Below are positions 1-6,783 of a stretch of DNA of 13,130 bases, piece after piece. The notes under the pieces are model-generated. The model did not search any database. It was not told where the DNA came from and was given only the letters and a program-made list of their open reading frames with translations. Origin of the DNA: WHSM01 sp050701635 (GTDB lineage Bacteria > Actinomycetota > Actinomycetes > Mycobacteriales > Micromonosporaceae); contig JBOGDF010000139.1 of assembly GCA_050701635.1 (NCBI GenBank), forward strand, positions 1-13,130. The letters run 5' to 3'. The translations under genes were made by a program, and so were the position numbers. Each line of letters opens with the position of its first letter. The first letter of the stretch is position 1.

Positions 1-69
1 CTCCCGCGCTGAGCACGACCTGGTTCCGGGCGGTCGCGCCCGCGGCCTGGGGCCCGCGGCGCGGCGGCG
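1..69. other. Window edge, no gene assigned
   Basis: This edge segment lies just past the stop codon of the AAA ATPase gene. It is very GC-rich and open in several frames on both strands, so the tail of a neighbouring gene could be here. No start, stop or family motif is visible, and no call is made. Confidence 0.3.
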
Positions 70-2280
70 TCAGCGGCGGTCGGCGTACGCCCGGAGCGCC
101 TCGACCTGGGCTGGGTCCAGGGACGGGCGGAGCTCGGCGCGGGCGGCCGCGACGTGGCGGGCGGTGACCTCGGCCGCCTCCAGCGACTCCCGCATCGCGG
201 CCAGCGCCGCCTGCCGGATCAGCGCCGCGCAGTCCGCCGAGCTGAAGCCTTCCAGCTCCGCGGCCAGCTCGGTCAGCGAGACATCCGGCGCCAGCGGTAC
301 GTCCCGGGCCGCCGCCGCCAGGATCGCCGCCCGGCCCTCGGCATCCGGCGGCGGTACGAAGACCAGCCGCTCCAGCCGCCCCGGTCGCAGCAGCGCGGGG
401 TCGATCAGGTCCGGCCGGTTGGTCGCCCCGACCACCACCACGTCGCGCAGCGACTCGACGCCGTCCAGCTCGGTGAGCAGCGAGGCCACCACCCGGTCCG
501 TGGTGCCGCCGTCGGTGGACTGGCCGCGGCGCGGGGCGAGGGCGTCCAGCTCGTCCAGGAACACCAGCGTCGGGGCGGCGTGCCGGGCGCGCTGGAACAG
601 GTCGCGTACCGCGCGTTCGCTCTCGCCCACCCACTTGGTCAGCAGTTCGGCGCCCTTGACGGAGATCAGGTTGGCCTTGCCGGTGCCGGCCAGCGCCTTC
701 ATCAGGTACGTCTTGCCGCAGCCGGGCGGCCCGTACAGCAGTACGCCGCGCGGCGCCGCGATCCCCAGCCGGTCGAACGAATCCGGGTACGACAGCGGCC
801 ACAGCACGCTCTCGGTCAGCGTCTGCTTCACCTCGGCCATGTCGCCGACGTCGTCCAGCGTGATCCGGTCCAGCGCGACGGCGGAGCCCGCCAGCGAGCT
901 GGGGCGTACCACCTCGAGCGCACCCTCGAAGTCGGCGGCGGCGATCGCCGGCTCGGCCTCGGCGCGGGACTCCCGGTGCCGCAGCGCGGCCCGTACGCCG
1001 GCTTCGCGTACCAGCGTCAACAGGTCGGCGGTGACGAATCCGGGGGTGCGCTCCGCGACCCGGTCCAGCGCCACGTCGCCGGCCAACCGCACCCGCCGGG
1101 TCAGCACGCCGAGCAGCTCCCGCCGGGCCTCGGTGTCCGGCATCGGCACCGCGATCTCGTGCTGCAGCATCCCGGGCCCGCGAAGCTGCGGGTGCACCAG
1201 CTCCGGATGGCTGGTGGTCGCCACCACCGCGACCCCCGCCGCCAGCGCGTCCTTCAGCACGGCGGTGAACCAGGTGGCGAGCGGCCGCGGACCGTCCTTC
1301 GGCAGCAGGGCTTCCACGTCGGTGATCAACAGCAGGCCGCGCGGCGCGGAGCGTACCTCCGAGAACGTCTTCTTCAGCTGCTCGGCGGCGACCGGATCGT
1401 CCTGGGACGCCACCTCGGGCGCCCACAGTGGAGTCACCGCCGCGCCGACGGACTCGGCGACCACCCGTACCATCGTCGACTTCCCGGAGCCGGCGGCGCC
1501 GGTGACCAGCACGCCGAGCGAGACCGAGGTGCCGAGGCGTTCCAGCACCTCGCGGTGGTGCATCCCGAGATCCAGCAGCTCCCGCAGCTGCTCGGCCTGC
1601 TCCGGCATCCCGGCGAAGTCGTCCAGGCCGACGTGGGTCGCTGGCTGGTCCGCTTGCCGCTCTCCTGGTACGGCGTCCGCCAGCCGCAGCGGCCCCGCCG
1701 TGGTCTCGTCGTGCCAGGTGACCGCGGTGTCCATGGTGACCAGCGCCTGGTCCGGGTCGATGGCGACCACGTCGAGCAGCACCGTGGTCCACGCCGGCCC
1801 GACGATGCTGGGCAGGCTGCTGCGCGCCACCGCGATCAGGTCGCGGTCGATGTCCGGGGTGACGTCCTGCGGCAGCAACGAGACGTTGTCGCCGGCGGTG
1901 AGCGCCTTGCCGAGCAGCGCCAGCCGCAGCATCTGGGTGGAGATGGCGCCTTCCAGCACGTCCGGTCCGTTGACCGTCACCGAGCGGGCCGCGGCCAACC
2001 GCAGCTTCTCGACCGTCACCGGCGCGCCGTCGGCAACCCCGAGGTTGCCGAGTACGAGGTCGTCGGCCTGCAGGTCGCCGCGCCCCGACTCGGGGCCGGC
2101 CAGCGCCACGATCCCGGCGGTGCTGCGCCGGCCGGTGAGGCGTACCAGGTCACCGGGGCGGAGCCCCAGCGCCATGATCACTTCGTAGTGCAGCCGTACG
2201 ATCCCGCGCCGGGCGTCCAGCGCCGCCGGCCGCAGCCTGGCGTGCAGGGTCAACGAGGTGGTGCCGTACGGCGTGGTCAC
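70..2280 (-). CDS. Cdc48/p97-like AAA+ ATPase with two AAA domains
   Basis: Predicted 736-residue cytosolic AAA+ unfoldase/segregase of the Cdc48/p97/VAT type; actinobacteria carry a homologue (the Rv0435c family of mycobacteria). Residues about 5-95 resemble the Cdc48 N domain. Domain D1 has a Walker A GAAGSGKS (261-268), but its Walker B reads LLLITDVEALL where the usual pattern is FIDEID. Its sensor-1 is TTSHPE (355-360), and the second-region-of-homology arginines are lost (RGPGMLQHE, 367-375). Domain D2 is canonical: GPPGCGKT (517-524), pore loop KWVGESE (549-555), Walker B LVFLDELD (572-579), ATNRPD (619-624) and RPGRLER (632-638). ATP hydrolysis is therefore probably confined to D2. 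The frame stays open 132 codons further upstream, but that part has no domain character and is antisense to the lectin gene. The GTG at 2280 begins the conserved N domain and has a TAnnnT box suitably placed for a leaderless start. Substrate is unknown. Confidence 0.9.
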   Translation of the reverse strand: MTTPYGTTSLTLHARLRPAALDARRGIVRLHYEVIMALGLRPGDLVRLTGRRSTAGIVALAGPESGRGDLQADDLVLGNLGVADGAPVTVEKLRLAAARSVTVNGPDVLEGAISTQMLRLALLGKALTAGDNVSLLPQDVTPDIDRDLIAVARSSLPSIVGPAWTTVLLDVVAIDPDQALVTMDTAVTWHDETTAGPLRLADAVPGERQADQPATHVGLDDFAGMPEQAEQLRELLDLGMHHREVLERLGTSVSLGVLVTGAAGSGKSTMVRVVAESVGAAVTPLWAPEVASQDDPVAAEQLKKTFSEVRSAPRGLLLITDVEALLPKDGPRPLATWFTAVLKDALAAGVAVVATTSHPELVHPQLRGPGMLQHEIAVPMPDTEARRELLGVLTRRVRLAGDVALDRVAERTPGFVTADLLTLVREAGVRAALRHRESRAEAEPAIAAADFEGALEVVRPSSLAGSAVALDRITLDDVGDMAEVKQTLTESVLWPLSYPDSFDRLGIAAPRGVLLYGPPGCGKTYLMKALAGTGKANLISVKGAELLTKWVGESERAVRDLFQRARHAAPTLVFLDELDALAPRRGQSTDGGTTDRVVASLLTELDGVESLRDVVVVGATNRPDLIDPALLRPGRLERLVFVPPPDAEGRAAILAAAARDVPLAPDVSLTELAAELEGFSSADCAALIRQAALAAMRESLEAAEVTARHVAAARAELRPSLDPAQVEALRAYADRR

Positions 2281-2286
2281 GTCGCG

Positions 2287-2292
2287 AGCGTA
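2287..2292 (-). promoter_or_regulatory. Possible -10 box for a leaderless AAA ATPase mRNA
   Basis: On the minus strand TACGCT (actinobacterial TAnnnT pattern) ends six bases before the GTG start. No Shine-Dalgarno sequence is seen there. This spacing would put the first transcribed base at or next to the GTG, giving a leaderless transcript, which is common in actinobacteria. No convincing -35 box is visible at 16-18 bases, so this stays a suggestion. Confidence 0.35.
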
Positions 2293-2440
2293 TCGGCCGT
2301 ACGCCCACCGGACCGTCCAGCGCCTCGCGGCTTCGGGTGAGAGGCGCGTGTTAGCGGCGTGTGACCGGCCGGCTCTAGCTTGAGCCCACTCATGTGCCCC
2401 ACGGGGGGCCAGGTTCGCATCACCAAGAAGGTGGGCCCGT

Positions 2441-2986
2441 ATGGGAAGACACAAGATCGGATTCGCCGCGTTACTCGCCGCCGTGATCGCGGTGGCCGGG
2501 ATGACGTACGCGACGAGCGAGGCGGAAGCCTCGAGCGAGGCGGAGGCGTCGAGCGTCGCGTACGTCTGGATCATCAATGGCAAGAGCAGAAAGTGCGCCG
2601 TCGTCCCCGGCGGCGTCTCGACCGACGGCGCTGGGCTGTCGCAGTACACCTGTACGTCCGGTGCCGGGTGGCACATCTGGAAAAGGGTCAGCTACTGGTC
2701 GTCCAGCACCGGGACCTTCTACCGGTTCGTCAACAAGCACACCGGCATGTGCATGACAGCGCAGTGGGGCGATGGCCGGACGTTCCAGAGCGACTGCGGC
2801 AACTTTGAACAGCAGCGGTGGATCCTGCGCCGCACCAGCACCGGCTACTACCGGCTGCACCCCAGGTCGGATCGCGGCGACTGCCTCGCCATCCAGAGCG
2901 GCTCGACGGCGAGCGGCGCGAAGGTCATCACCTGGCCGTGCGGCACCTGGACAGACCACTACTGGCGATTCAGCAACCGCGGGTGA
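2441..2986 (+). CDS. Secreted ricin-type beta-trefoil lectin-like protein (first of pair)
   Basis: Predicted 181-residue exported protein with one ricin-type (RICIN) beta-trefoil and no enzymatic domain. A Sec signal is visible: a basic start (MGRHK), a hydrophobic core to about residue 22, and likely cleavage near 25-31. The trefoil covers about 38-180, with scattered cysteines, the QxW-type motif QQRW (124-127) and a closing GSTASG...WPCG...DHYWRF. The family binds sugars such as polysaccharides or glycoproteins; the ligand here cannot be read. The ATG is preceded by AAGAAGGTGG at good spacing. The next gene is a clear paralogue 11 bases downstream, so the two are probably co-transcribed. 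Rare codons such as AGA, AGG and AAA occur, unlike the neighbouring core genes, which suggests acquired DNA. The short acidic repeat after the signal peptide is listed separately. Confidence 0.85.
   Translation: MGRHKIGFAALLAAVIAVAGMTYATSEAEASSEAEASSVAYVWIINGKSRKCAVVPGGVSTDGAGLSQYTCTSGAGWHIWKRVSYWSSSTGTFYRFVNKHTGMCMTAQWGDGRTFQSDCGNFEQQRWILRRTSTGYYRLHPRSDRGDCLAIQSGSTASGAKVITWPCGTWTDHYWRFSNRG
2516..2551 (+). repeat. Tandem 18-bp repeat in the lectin linker
   Basis: Two adjacent 18-base units (2516-2533 and 2534-2551) differ at two positions and encode SEAEAS twice, followed by a degenerate third start. They form the acidic Ser/Glu/Ala linker between the signal peptide and the trefoil. This looks like recent slippage duplication that changes linker length. 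Confidence 0.75.
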
Positions 2987-2997
2987 GGGGAACAGAC

Positions 2998-3522
2998 ATG
3001 ACCGGAGGATTCAGGGTCAGGAGATGGCACACGACGGCGGCGCTGTTGACGGCTGCCGTGGCGGCGGCGGTCGGAATCCTGGTGGCGATACAGCCGGCGC
3101 AGGCCGGTGAGGTCAGCAGAGTCGTCAACTACAAGAGCAAGAAGTGTGCGTACGTCGGCAGCTACAGCACCAGGCTGGTGACCCAGCGGTGGTGCGGCAC
3201 CTCGGGCGGGTTCAGGTGGAACCGGGAGAAGCGGACCGACGCCGGCACGTACTACTGGATCTGGAGTACGAGCACCGGCAAGTGCCTCACCGCGAGGACC
3301 GTCGACGGGTACGTGGAGCAGCGCGAATGCGACGTACGGGTGTCGCGGCAGCGATGGCAGATCTACTACGCCGGCGGGACCAGCTCCGGGATCGCGCTGT
3401 GGCGCATCAAGAACGCGAGCGGACGATGCCTCGGGGTGCAGGGCGGCTCCACCGCCAGCGGCGTACGGCTGATCCACTGGCCGTGCGGGAGCTACGCCGA
3501 CCACAAGTGGTATTTCCGCTGA
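2998..3522 (+). CDS. Secreted ricin-type beta-trefoil lectin-like protein (second of pair)
   Basis: Predicted 174-residue exported lectin-like protein and tandem paralogue of the gene before it. The signal peptide spans about residues 1-36 with probable cleavage after AQA. The trefoil (about 38-174) carries the QxW-like RQRWQI (117-122), GRCLGVQGGSTASG (142-155) and the ending WPCGSYADHKWYF, which closely matches the ending of its upstream partner. The start is ATG at 2998, with GAGGGG ending seven bases before it and overlapping the end of the first lectin gene, so translation is probably coupled or at least co-transcribed. The longer open frame upstream overlaps the first gene and has no signal peptide. 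The first codons use AGG and AGA, unusual for this genome style. No catalytic domain is attached, so the role is presumably carbohydrate binding outside the cell; partner and ligand are unknown. Confidence 0.85.
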   Translation: MTGGFRVRRWHTTAALLTAAVAAAVGILVAIQPAQAGEVSRVVNYKSKKCAYVGSYSTRLVTQRWCGTSGGFRWNREKRTDAGTYYWIWSTSTGKCLTARTVDGYVEQRECDVRVSRQRWQIYYAGGTSSGIALWRIKNASGRCLGVQGGSTASGVRLIHWPCGSYADHKWYFR

Positions 3523-3536
3523 TCCCACCACGACAG

Positions 3537-3568
3537 CGGCCGGGTCAGAGCACCTTCTGACCCGGCCG
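3537..3568 (+). terminator. Hairpin terminator of the lectin pair
   Basis: A perfect 13-bp inverted repeat (arms 3537-3549 and 3556-3568, loop of six bases) lies 14 bases after the second lectin stop and is followed by TTCTCT. It is the expected rho-independent or actinobacterial hairpin-type terminator of the two-gene unit. Confidence 0.85.
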
Positions 3569-3593
3569 TTCTCTGCGTACCCCGAAATCCGCG

Positions 3594-3651
3594 CTGACCA
3601 GGTCAGATACCTGACTGACGACCGCTGACCGCCGGACCCGGTGGATACGGT
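3594..3651 (+). promoter_or_regulatory. Putative promoter/operator before the Calx-beta gene
   Basis: The words CTGACC/GGTCAG form a 6-1-6 palindrome at 3594-3606. Further CTGAC copies lie at 3611 and 3625. Just downstream, TACGGT at 3646-3651 fits the actinobacterial TAnnnT -10 pattern, with a TGAC-containing -35-like word about 16 bases upstream. The clustered half-sites could be an operator overlapping the promoter. This rests on pattern only. Confidence 0.35.
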
Positions 3652-3716
3652 TCAGACCGGCCACGGGGGCCTTCACTTGACGCGCCACTCCACTCCGAGA
3701 CGTCAAGGAGCCTGTG

Positions 3717-4448
3717 ATGGCCTCTTCCTTGGTACGCCGTGCGGCGAAGCTCTCGATCGGGACGCTCGTCCTGGCCGCCTCCGCGATCGCACCCGCAGCA
3801 GCGGCGTACGCGGCCCCGGGAGTCGCCGCCCCGATCGTGTCGATCAGCGACATCGCCGTCTCCGAGGGAGACAGCGGGACCGCCAACGCCAGCTTCACGG
3901 TGACGTTGAGCAAGGCCAACGGCAAGATCAACACGGTGGAGTACGCCACGGTCGACGGCTCCGCCACTGCGGGCCTCGACTACCAGGCGAAGTCCGGCAC
4001 CGTCACGTTCAACAAGCGCGAGACGTCCAAGACGATCCAGGTGCCGATCATCGGCGACACGATCGACGAGCCGGACGAGACCTTCACCGTGGTGCTCTCC
4101 CAGCCGAGCAAGGATCTGATCATCGGCGACGGCACCGGCCAGGCGACGATCTCCGACGACGACCTTGCGCCGCCGACCCCGACCCAGGCCGACCTGGCGA
4201 TCCAGCTCACCGACTCACCGGACCCGATCGGACTCGGCGCGGAGCTGACATACACCGCACACGTGGTCAACCACGGGCCCGACGCGGCGACCGACGTCGT
4301 CGTGGTGGACCAGCTCAAGCCGTACGTCACCTTCGTGTCGGCCAGCGCCAGCTGCGTACACGTCTCCGGCAAGGTGACCTGCTCGGCGGCGACCCTGGCG
4401 TCGGGCGCCGGCTACGACCCGCAGGTCGGGGACCATGTGAGTCCCTGA
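3717..4448 (+). CDS. Secreted Calx-beta / DUF11 protein, apparently truncated
   Basis: Predicted 243-residue exported protein. The signal peptide covers about residues 1-33 (cleavage near AYA). A Calx-beta domain follows (about 38-150), with the typical SEGDSGTANASFTVTLS, ATAGLDY, and GDTIDEPDETFTVVLS ending in GQATISDDD. After a Pro-rich linker a DUF11-type domain begins at about 157 (ADLAIQLTDSPDPIGLGAELT). It breaks off at TLASGA (226-231), just where members normally continue with further strands. The final residues (236-243) are encoded by the left arm, loop and right arm of a hairpin that looks like the terminator of the convergent tRNA gene. Start: ATG at 3717 has AAGGAG six bases upstream; a GTG one codon earlier is too close to that site. 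The family is found in Ca2+-binding adhesive surface proteins. A large surface protein cut short by a rearrangement is my preferred reading; a small intact protein is possible. Confidence 0.8.
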   Translation: MASSLVRRAAKLSIGTLVLAASAIAPAAAAYAAPGVAAPIVSISDIAVSEGDSGTANASFTVTLSKANGKINTVEYATVDGSATAGLDYQAKSGTVTFNKRETSKTIQVPIIGDTIDEPDETFTVVLSQPSKDLIIGDGTGQATISDDDLAPPTPTQADLAIQLTDSPDPIGLGAELTYTAHVVNHGPDAATDVVVVDQLKPYVTFVSASASCVHVSGKVTCSAATLASGAGYDPQVGDHVSP

Positions 4449-4452
4449 CCTG
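4422..4452 (-). terminator. Hairpin terminator of tRNA-Thr, inside the Calx-beta 3' end
   Basis: A 12-bp stem with one G-T pair (arms 4422-4433 and 4441-4452, loop of seven bases) begins 13 bases past the tRNA 3' end on the minus strand. It can serve both convergent transcripts. The stop codon of the Calx-beta gene (4446-4448) lies in one arm, so the protein frame reads through it. Confidence 0.7.
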
Positions 4453-4465
4453 GGCCTTCGTACGG

Positions 4466-4538
4466 AGCCGCCTGACGGAATCGAACCGTCGACCTATTCA
4501 TTACGAGTGAATCGCTCTGCCGACTGAGCTAAGGCGGC
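4466..4538 (-). tRNA. tRNA-Thr, anticodon CGU
   Basis: A 73-base cloverleaf reads on the minus strand. The 7-bp acceptor GCCGCCT pairs perfectly with AGGCGGC, and the D stem is GCTC/GAGC. The anticodon stem ATTCA/TGAAT encloses the loop CTCGTAA, so the anticodon is CGT and reads the threonine codon ACG. The variable loop has five bases, the T stem is GACGG/CCGTC with loop TTCGATT, and the discriminator is T. CCA is not encoded and would be added afterwards. ACG is a major threonine codon in high-GC genomes. Upstream (4568-4573) a TAGACT box could be the -10 element. Its 3' end faces the truncated Calx-beta gene and is a potential integration target. Confidence 0.95.
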
Positions 4539-4649
4539 GTGGCCCGCTGCCGCGTGGCCGGTCGCCAAGTCTACAAGGCCGTACGTCAACCGTGCACGGG
4601 GCGGCGGGGGTGCGCCCAGCGAGCGCCCCGTCTATGGCATGGTGCCGGA

Positions 4650-4937
4650 ATGACGCTCCACGAAAGACTCCGGTACCGGCTGCTCACCGGACCTGACGAC
4701 GCCGAATTCTGCGCCCGGGTGAGCCGGCTGCTCGACGAGGGCTACGAGCTGTACGGCTCCCCCGCGATCACCCACGACGGGTCCCGCGCGATCGTGGCGC
4801 AGGCGTTGCTGCTGCCGCCGTACGAGGCGGTCCGGTTCCGGTCGCCGACGGCCAGCGCCCCGGTACGGCCGTCGCCCGCCGAGCCGCTGCCGGAGGCGCC
4901 GGAGGATCCTGGCCCCGTACCCCCCAGGGAGGACTGA
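4650..4937 (+). CDS. DUF1737 domain protein
   Basis: Predicted 95-residue small protein. Its N-terminal half (MTLHERLRYRLLTGPDDAEF...LLDEGYELYGSPAI, ending AQALLLP) matches the DUF1737 pattern, in which a short YRvLTGpDD segment is followed by a GyeLyGsPa motif and a closing QA. The C-terminal third is a Pro/Glu-rich, probably disordered tail. The start at ATG 4650 opens the domain directly. A longer open frame from 4539 is Arg/Cys-rich, lacks domain character and abuts the tRNA. No strong ribosome binding site is seen before 4650. The stop lies seven bases before the phosphoesterase gene, whose Shine-Dalgarno is inside this gene's last codons, so the two are probably one transcript. Biochemical function of DUF1737 is not established. 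Confidence 0.75.
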   Translation: MTLHERLRYRLLTGPDDAEFCARVSRLLDEGYELYGSPAITHDGSRAIVAQALLLPPYEAVRFRSPTASAPVRPSPAEPLPEAPEDPGPVPPRED

Positions 4938-4944
4938 CCGCGGC

Positions 4945-6702
4945 ATGACCGTCACCCACCCCACCAGCGCCCCCCGCCCCACCGCCGCCCCCAGACCCCG
5001 CGACCTGTCCCCTGACCAGCTCGGCTTCACCCGCCAGCCCCGGGTGCCGTGGCTGCGTCCCCAGCTGCTGGCGAACACCGCGGTACGCGCCGGCCTGGCA
5101 CAGATGTTCGGCGCGTACCTCGACAAGCGCGAGCTGCAGGGCGCGCTGCCCGCCGAGGTGTACGAGCACGACACCGACGGCGACCTCTGGCTGGACTACG
5201 TGGCCGACCTGGGAGACGGGTTCGACGCGACGTACTCGGTGGCGTGGACGATCGCGCAGGGCGAGCTGCGGGTCACCGACCCCGACGGCGGCGAGCACAC
5301 GCTGCGGCGCGGCAACGCGCTGGTGATGGGCGGCGACCAGGTCTACCCGACCGCGGACTGGCGGCAGTACGAGGACCGCTGCAAGGGCCCGTACCGTTCG
5401 GCGCTGCCGGAGCCGTCGGAGAATCCGCCCGCGCTGTACGCGCTGCCCGGCAACCACGACTGGTACGACGGGCTGACGGCGTACCTGCGGCTGTTCGGCA
5501 AGGGCGAGCTGATCGGCGGCTGGCGTACCCGGCAGACCCGCAGCTACTTCGCGGTGAAGCTGCCCCGGCGGTGGTGGCTGTTCGCGATCGACGCGCAGTT
5601 CGACGCGTACCTCGACGAGCCGCAGCTGGCGTACTTCTACGCCGCGGCCAAGCAGCTCGAGCCCGGCGACCGGGTGATCATCTGCGCCGCCCGCCCCACC
5701 TGGGTGTACGCCCGGGAAGCCCCCCACGAGTACGACACCGTCGACTACTTCATCCGCAAGGTGGTCTCGCCGCGCGGCGCCGCGGTGTCGCTGCTGCTGG
5801 CCGGCGACGCCCACCACTACGCCCGCTACACCGCGTCCAGCGTGCCGCAGCCGGCCGCCGGCGACTCACCGGCGAGCAGCGGACCGGAGGACTCCACCCG
5901 GCACCTGGTGACCTGTGGCGGCGGCGGTGCCTACCTCGCGGCCACGCACAAACTTCCGGACGCGATCGACGTACCTCCTCAGGAGACGTTGGTACGCGCC
6001 GCGAGCCCGCTCCGCCGCTACCAGCTGCAGGCCCGCTACCCGCGCGCGGCGACCTCGCGCCGGTACGCCTGGGGCGTGTTCTTCCGGCTGCCGCTGCGCA
6101 ATCCGGGGTTCGGCACCCTGCTCGCGATCACCCACACACTGCTGCTCTCGGCGTACGTGACCGCCGGCACCGGGCAGGTCCCGTGGTTCACGGTGCCGGC
6201 GCTCGGGATGAGCGCACTGGTGGTGCTGGCCGGGGTCGGGTTCGCGTCGGTGGACCGCAAGGGCAGGGTCCGGGCCAGACACATCATCGCCGGGGCGCTG
6301 CACGGAGTGGCCCATCTCGGGCTGGGCTGGCTGGGCGCCTGGCTGTGGACCTGGTTCGGCGTCGACGCGCTGCACACCCTGCTGCGGCTCGGCATCGCGG
6401 TCTTCGTGTACGCCCCGGTGATCGGGGTGGTGGCGGCGCTGCTGGTGTGCGTCTACCTGGTGGTCGCGCACCGGTTCCGGGTGAACGTCAACGAGCTGTT
6501 CGCCGGCCAGGGGATCGAGGACGCGAAGTGCTTCCTGCGGCTGCGGATCGCCCGCGACGGCTCGCTCACGCTCTACCCGGTGGTGCTCGACCAGGTCTGC
6601 CACAACTGGCGCGCCGCTCCGGACGGCGCCGTACACGCCCCCTGGATCGCCCCCGAGCAGCCGCTGCGCCCCCGCCTCGCCGAGCCCCCGGTCACCCTCT
6701 GA
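4945..6702 (+). CDS. Calcineurin-like metallophosphoesterase with C-terminal membrane helices
   Basis: Predicted 585-residue metal-dependent phosphoesterase; substrate unknown. The calcineurin-like core spans about residues 80-330, with metal-ligand motifs ADLGDGFDATY (87-97), MGGDQVY (128-134), LPGNHDWYDG (167-176) and LLAGDAHHYARY (284-295). The loop where many relatives carry another active-site His reads ICAARPTWVY (246-255) and has none, so the metal or substrate site may differ. About four hydrophobic helices follow (roughly 390-408, 414-434, 449-470 and 482-508), then a soluble tail of about 75 residues. The enzyme is therefore membrane-attached, with the catalytic domain N-terminal. 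There is no signal peptide, so the core is probably cytoplasmic. The SD AGGGAGG (4926-4932) is 12 bases from the ATG, rather far, and lies within the DUF1737 gene. No other in-frame start is near. Confidence 0.85.
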   Translation: MTVTHPTSAPRPTAAPRPRDLSPDQLGFTRQPRVPWLRPQLLANTAVRAGLAQMFGAYLDKRELQGALPAEVYEHDTDGDLWLDYVADLGDGFDATYSVAWTIAQGELRVTDPDGGEHTLRRGNALVMGGDQVYPTADWRQYEDRCKGPYRSALPEPSENPPALYALPGNHDWYDGLTAYLRLFGKGELIGGWRTRQTRSYFAVKLPRRWWLFAIDAQFDAYLDEPQLAYFYAAAKQLEPGDRVIICAARPTWVYAREAPHEYDTVDYFIRKVVSPRGAAVSLLLAGDAHHYARYTASSVPQPAAGDSPASSGPEDSTRHLVTCGGGGAYLAATHKLPDAIDVPPQETLVRAASPLRRYQLQARYPRAATSRRYAWGVFFRLPLRNPGFGTLLAITHTLLLSAYVTAGTGQVPWFTVPALGMSALVVLAGVGFASVDRKGRVRARHIIAGALHGVAHLGLGWLGAWLWTWFGVDALHTLLRLGIAVFVYAPVIGVVAALLVCVYLVVAHRFRVNVNELFAGQGIEDAKCFLRLRIARDGSLTLYPVVLDQVCHNWRAAPDGAVHAPWIAPEQPLRPRLAEPPVTL

Positions 6703-6710
6703 GCCCGGTT

Positions 6711-6774
6711 GCTCCAAGATCATGGGCACCTTCATGCCGTCATGACTGCATGAAGGTGCCCATGATCTTGGAGC
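6711..6774. repeat. Perfect 26-bp-stem palindrome between convergent genes
   Basis: The arms 6711-6736 and 6749-6774 are exact reverse complements (26 bp), with a 12-base loop that itself holds GTCATGAC. The element fills the gap between the convergent phosphoesterase and PSP1 genes and probably ends both transcripts. Its length and exactness exceed a normal terminator and suggest a dispersed intergenic repeat. Each arm contains CCAAGATC/GATCTTGG, a word shared with the palindromes at 11997 and 13021. Confidence 0.9.
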
Positions 6775-6783
6775 GTCAGGAGG

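Noticed and set aside
154..2340. Long plus-strand open frames opposite the AAA ATPase
   Set aside because: They are Arg/Gln/Ser-rich translations without domains, as expected from the complement of high-GC coding DNA.
2281..2676. N-terminal extension of the AAA ATPase frame
   Set aside because: It is open but has no family similarity, is antisense to the first lectin gene, and the conserved N domain begins at GTG 2280.
3677..3682. TTGACG as -35 of the Calx-beta gene
   Set aside because: No -10-like hexamer lies at 16-18 bases and the ribosome binding site falls in that place.
4568..4589. TTGACG and TAGACT as a tRNA promoter pair
   Set aside because: They are only 10 bases apart, too close for a -35/-10 pair; TAGACT alone remains a possible -10.
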